In this document: piece after piece, positions 63,815-64,000 of the stretch
Numbering within the stretch: the stretch's first letter is position 1
Layout of the letters: every line of letters begins with the position of its first letter
Assembly (NCBI GenBank): GCA_964615935.1
Contig: CAZTTG010000010.1
Location: forward strand, 24,408-88,407
Direction of reading: 5' to 3'
DNA from: CAZTTG01 sp964615935
Lineage (GTDB): Bacteria; Planctomycetota; UBA1135; GCA-002686595
Length of the DNA: 64,000 bases
Notes under the pieces: model-generated
Told to the model about the DNA's origin: nothing
Database searches by the model: none
What the model saw: the letters and a program-made list of their open reading frames with translations, nothing else
Translations under genes and position numbers: made by a program

Positions 63815-64000
63815 AGAGAGAGTTCACATGCGCTGCCCGGTGGCCCCGGCAAGAGGCCCCCGGACACCCTACATCTACCTCGACCTTCCTCGAGGTCTCC
63901 GTTTCGAGGCCGGAATCGGGGGGCGCGCCGTAAGGGTCCCGTTTCGGGGCCCGTCCGCGCCACGCGAGCGCAGCGAGCATGTGGCGCAGCCGCGCGCAGG

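Overview
The window is a GC-rich (about 70% by eye) bacterial scaffold, probably from a metagenome or single-cell assembly. It carries a 10-N gap beside poly-G noise and a 100-N gap whose two flanks repeat the same 55 bases. Gene content fits an aerobic planctomycete-like bacterium. There are many large secreted FG-GAP, kelch-like, CARDB and carboxypeptidase-regulatory-like proteins, an ECF sigma factor carrying a membrane anchor and a huge extracytoplasmic tail, a B-type succinate dehydrogenase and an archaeal-type prolyl-tRNA synthetase. The phylum is my inference from protein style, not a proven assignment.

Layout. 1-3134: a blaI/M56-TPR regulatory pair with a BlaI-type operator. The M56-TPR gene is split by a 205-bp miniature inverted-repeat element just after its zinc motif and also has a frameshift. 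3330-9627: an FG-GAP protein, a ferritin-like protein, a metal permease with an HMA domain, a DUF255 thioredoxin-like protein and a Fur-family regulator with its own Fur-like box. 9826-19755: one long co-directional cluster with pyruvate dehydrogenase E1a-E1b-E2-E3, a lipoate ligase-like protein, proline dehydrogenase and sdhCAB. It links lipoylation, pyruvate oxidation, proline oxidation and quinone reduction. 20072-25016: a formylglycine-generating-enzyme-like protein and a 1167-aa CARDB protein. 25178-31300: an iron and oxidative-stress island, with nifS, nifU and a ferritin-like gene on the minus strand, divergent from a ferritin-like gene, peroxiredoxin, superoxide dismutase, a rubrerythrin-like gene and ferritin on the plus strand. 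A cluster of TCGCGA palindromes lies between the two arms. 31311-35466: L-serine dehydratase, a small DUF4242-like gene with an in-frame TGA, and a kelch-like secreted protein. 35484-40402: a two-component system next to two secreted-protein genes that share an upstream 41-bp block holding an 11-bp-period direct repeat. 40428-46142: secreted proteins, including two close paralogues that flank a nitrilase. The second paralogue has the other copy of the miniature element directly upstream. 46583-50011: a CBS protein, a sodium:solute symporter and a HAD phosphatase. 50195-55209: the sigma-factor fusion, then a compact NADAR, HNH and MazG-like group. 55233-64000: an M61 peptidase, an SGNH esterase, tRNA-Arg(CCT), an orphan ParD-like gene, a pseudopilin, proS behind a structured leader, a YkgJ protein and a TrpD2/YbiB-like protein.

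The most interesting items are two identical miniature elements with CANTG target duplications, candidate regulator boxes beside the two-component system, the TCGCGA array in the iron/ROS island, strongly folded leaders upstream of ferritin and proS, and a small gene whose good ribosome binding site precedes an in-frame TGA.
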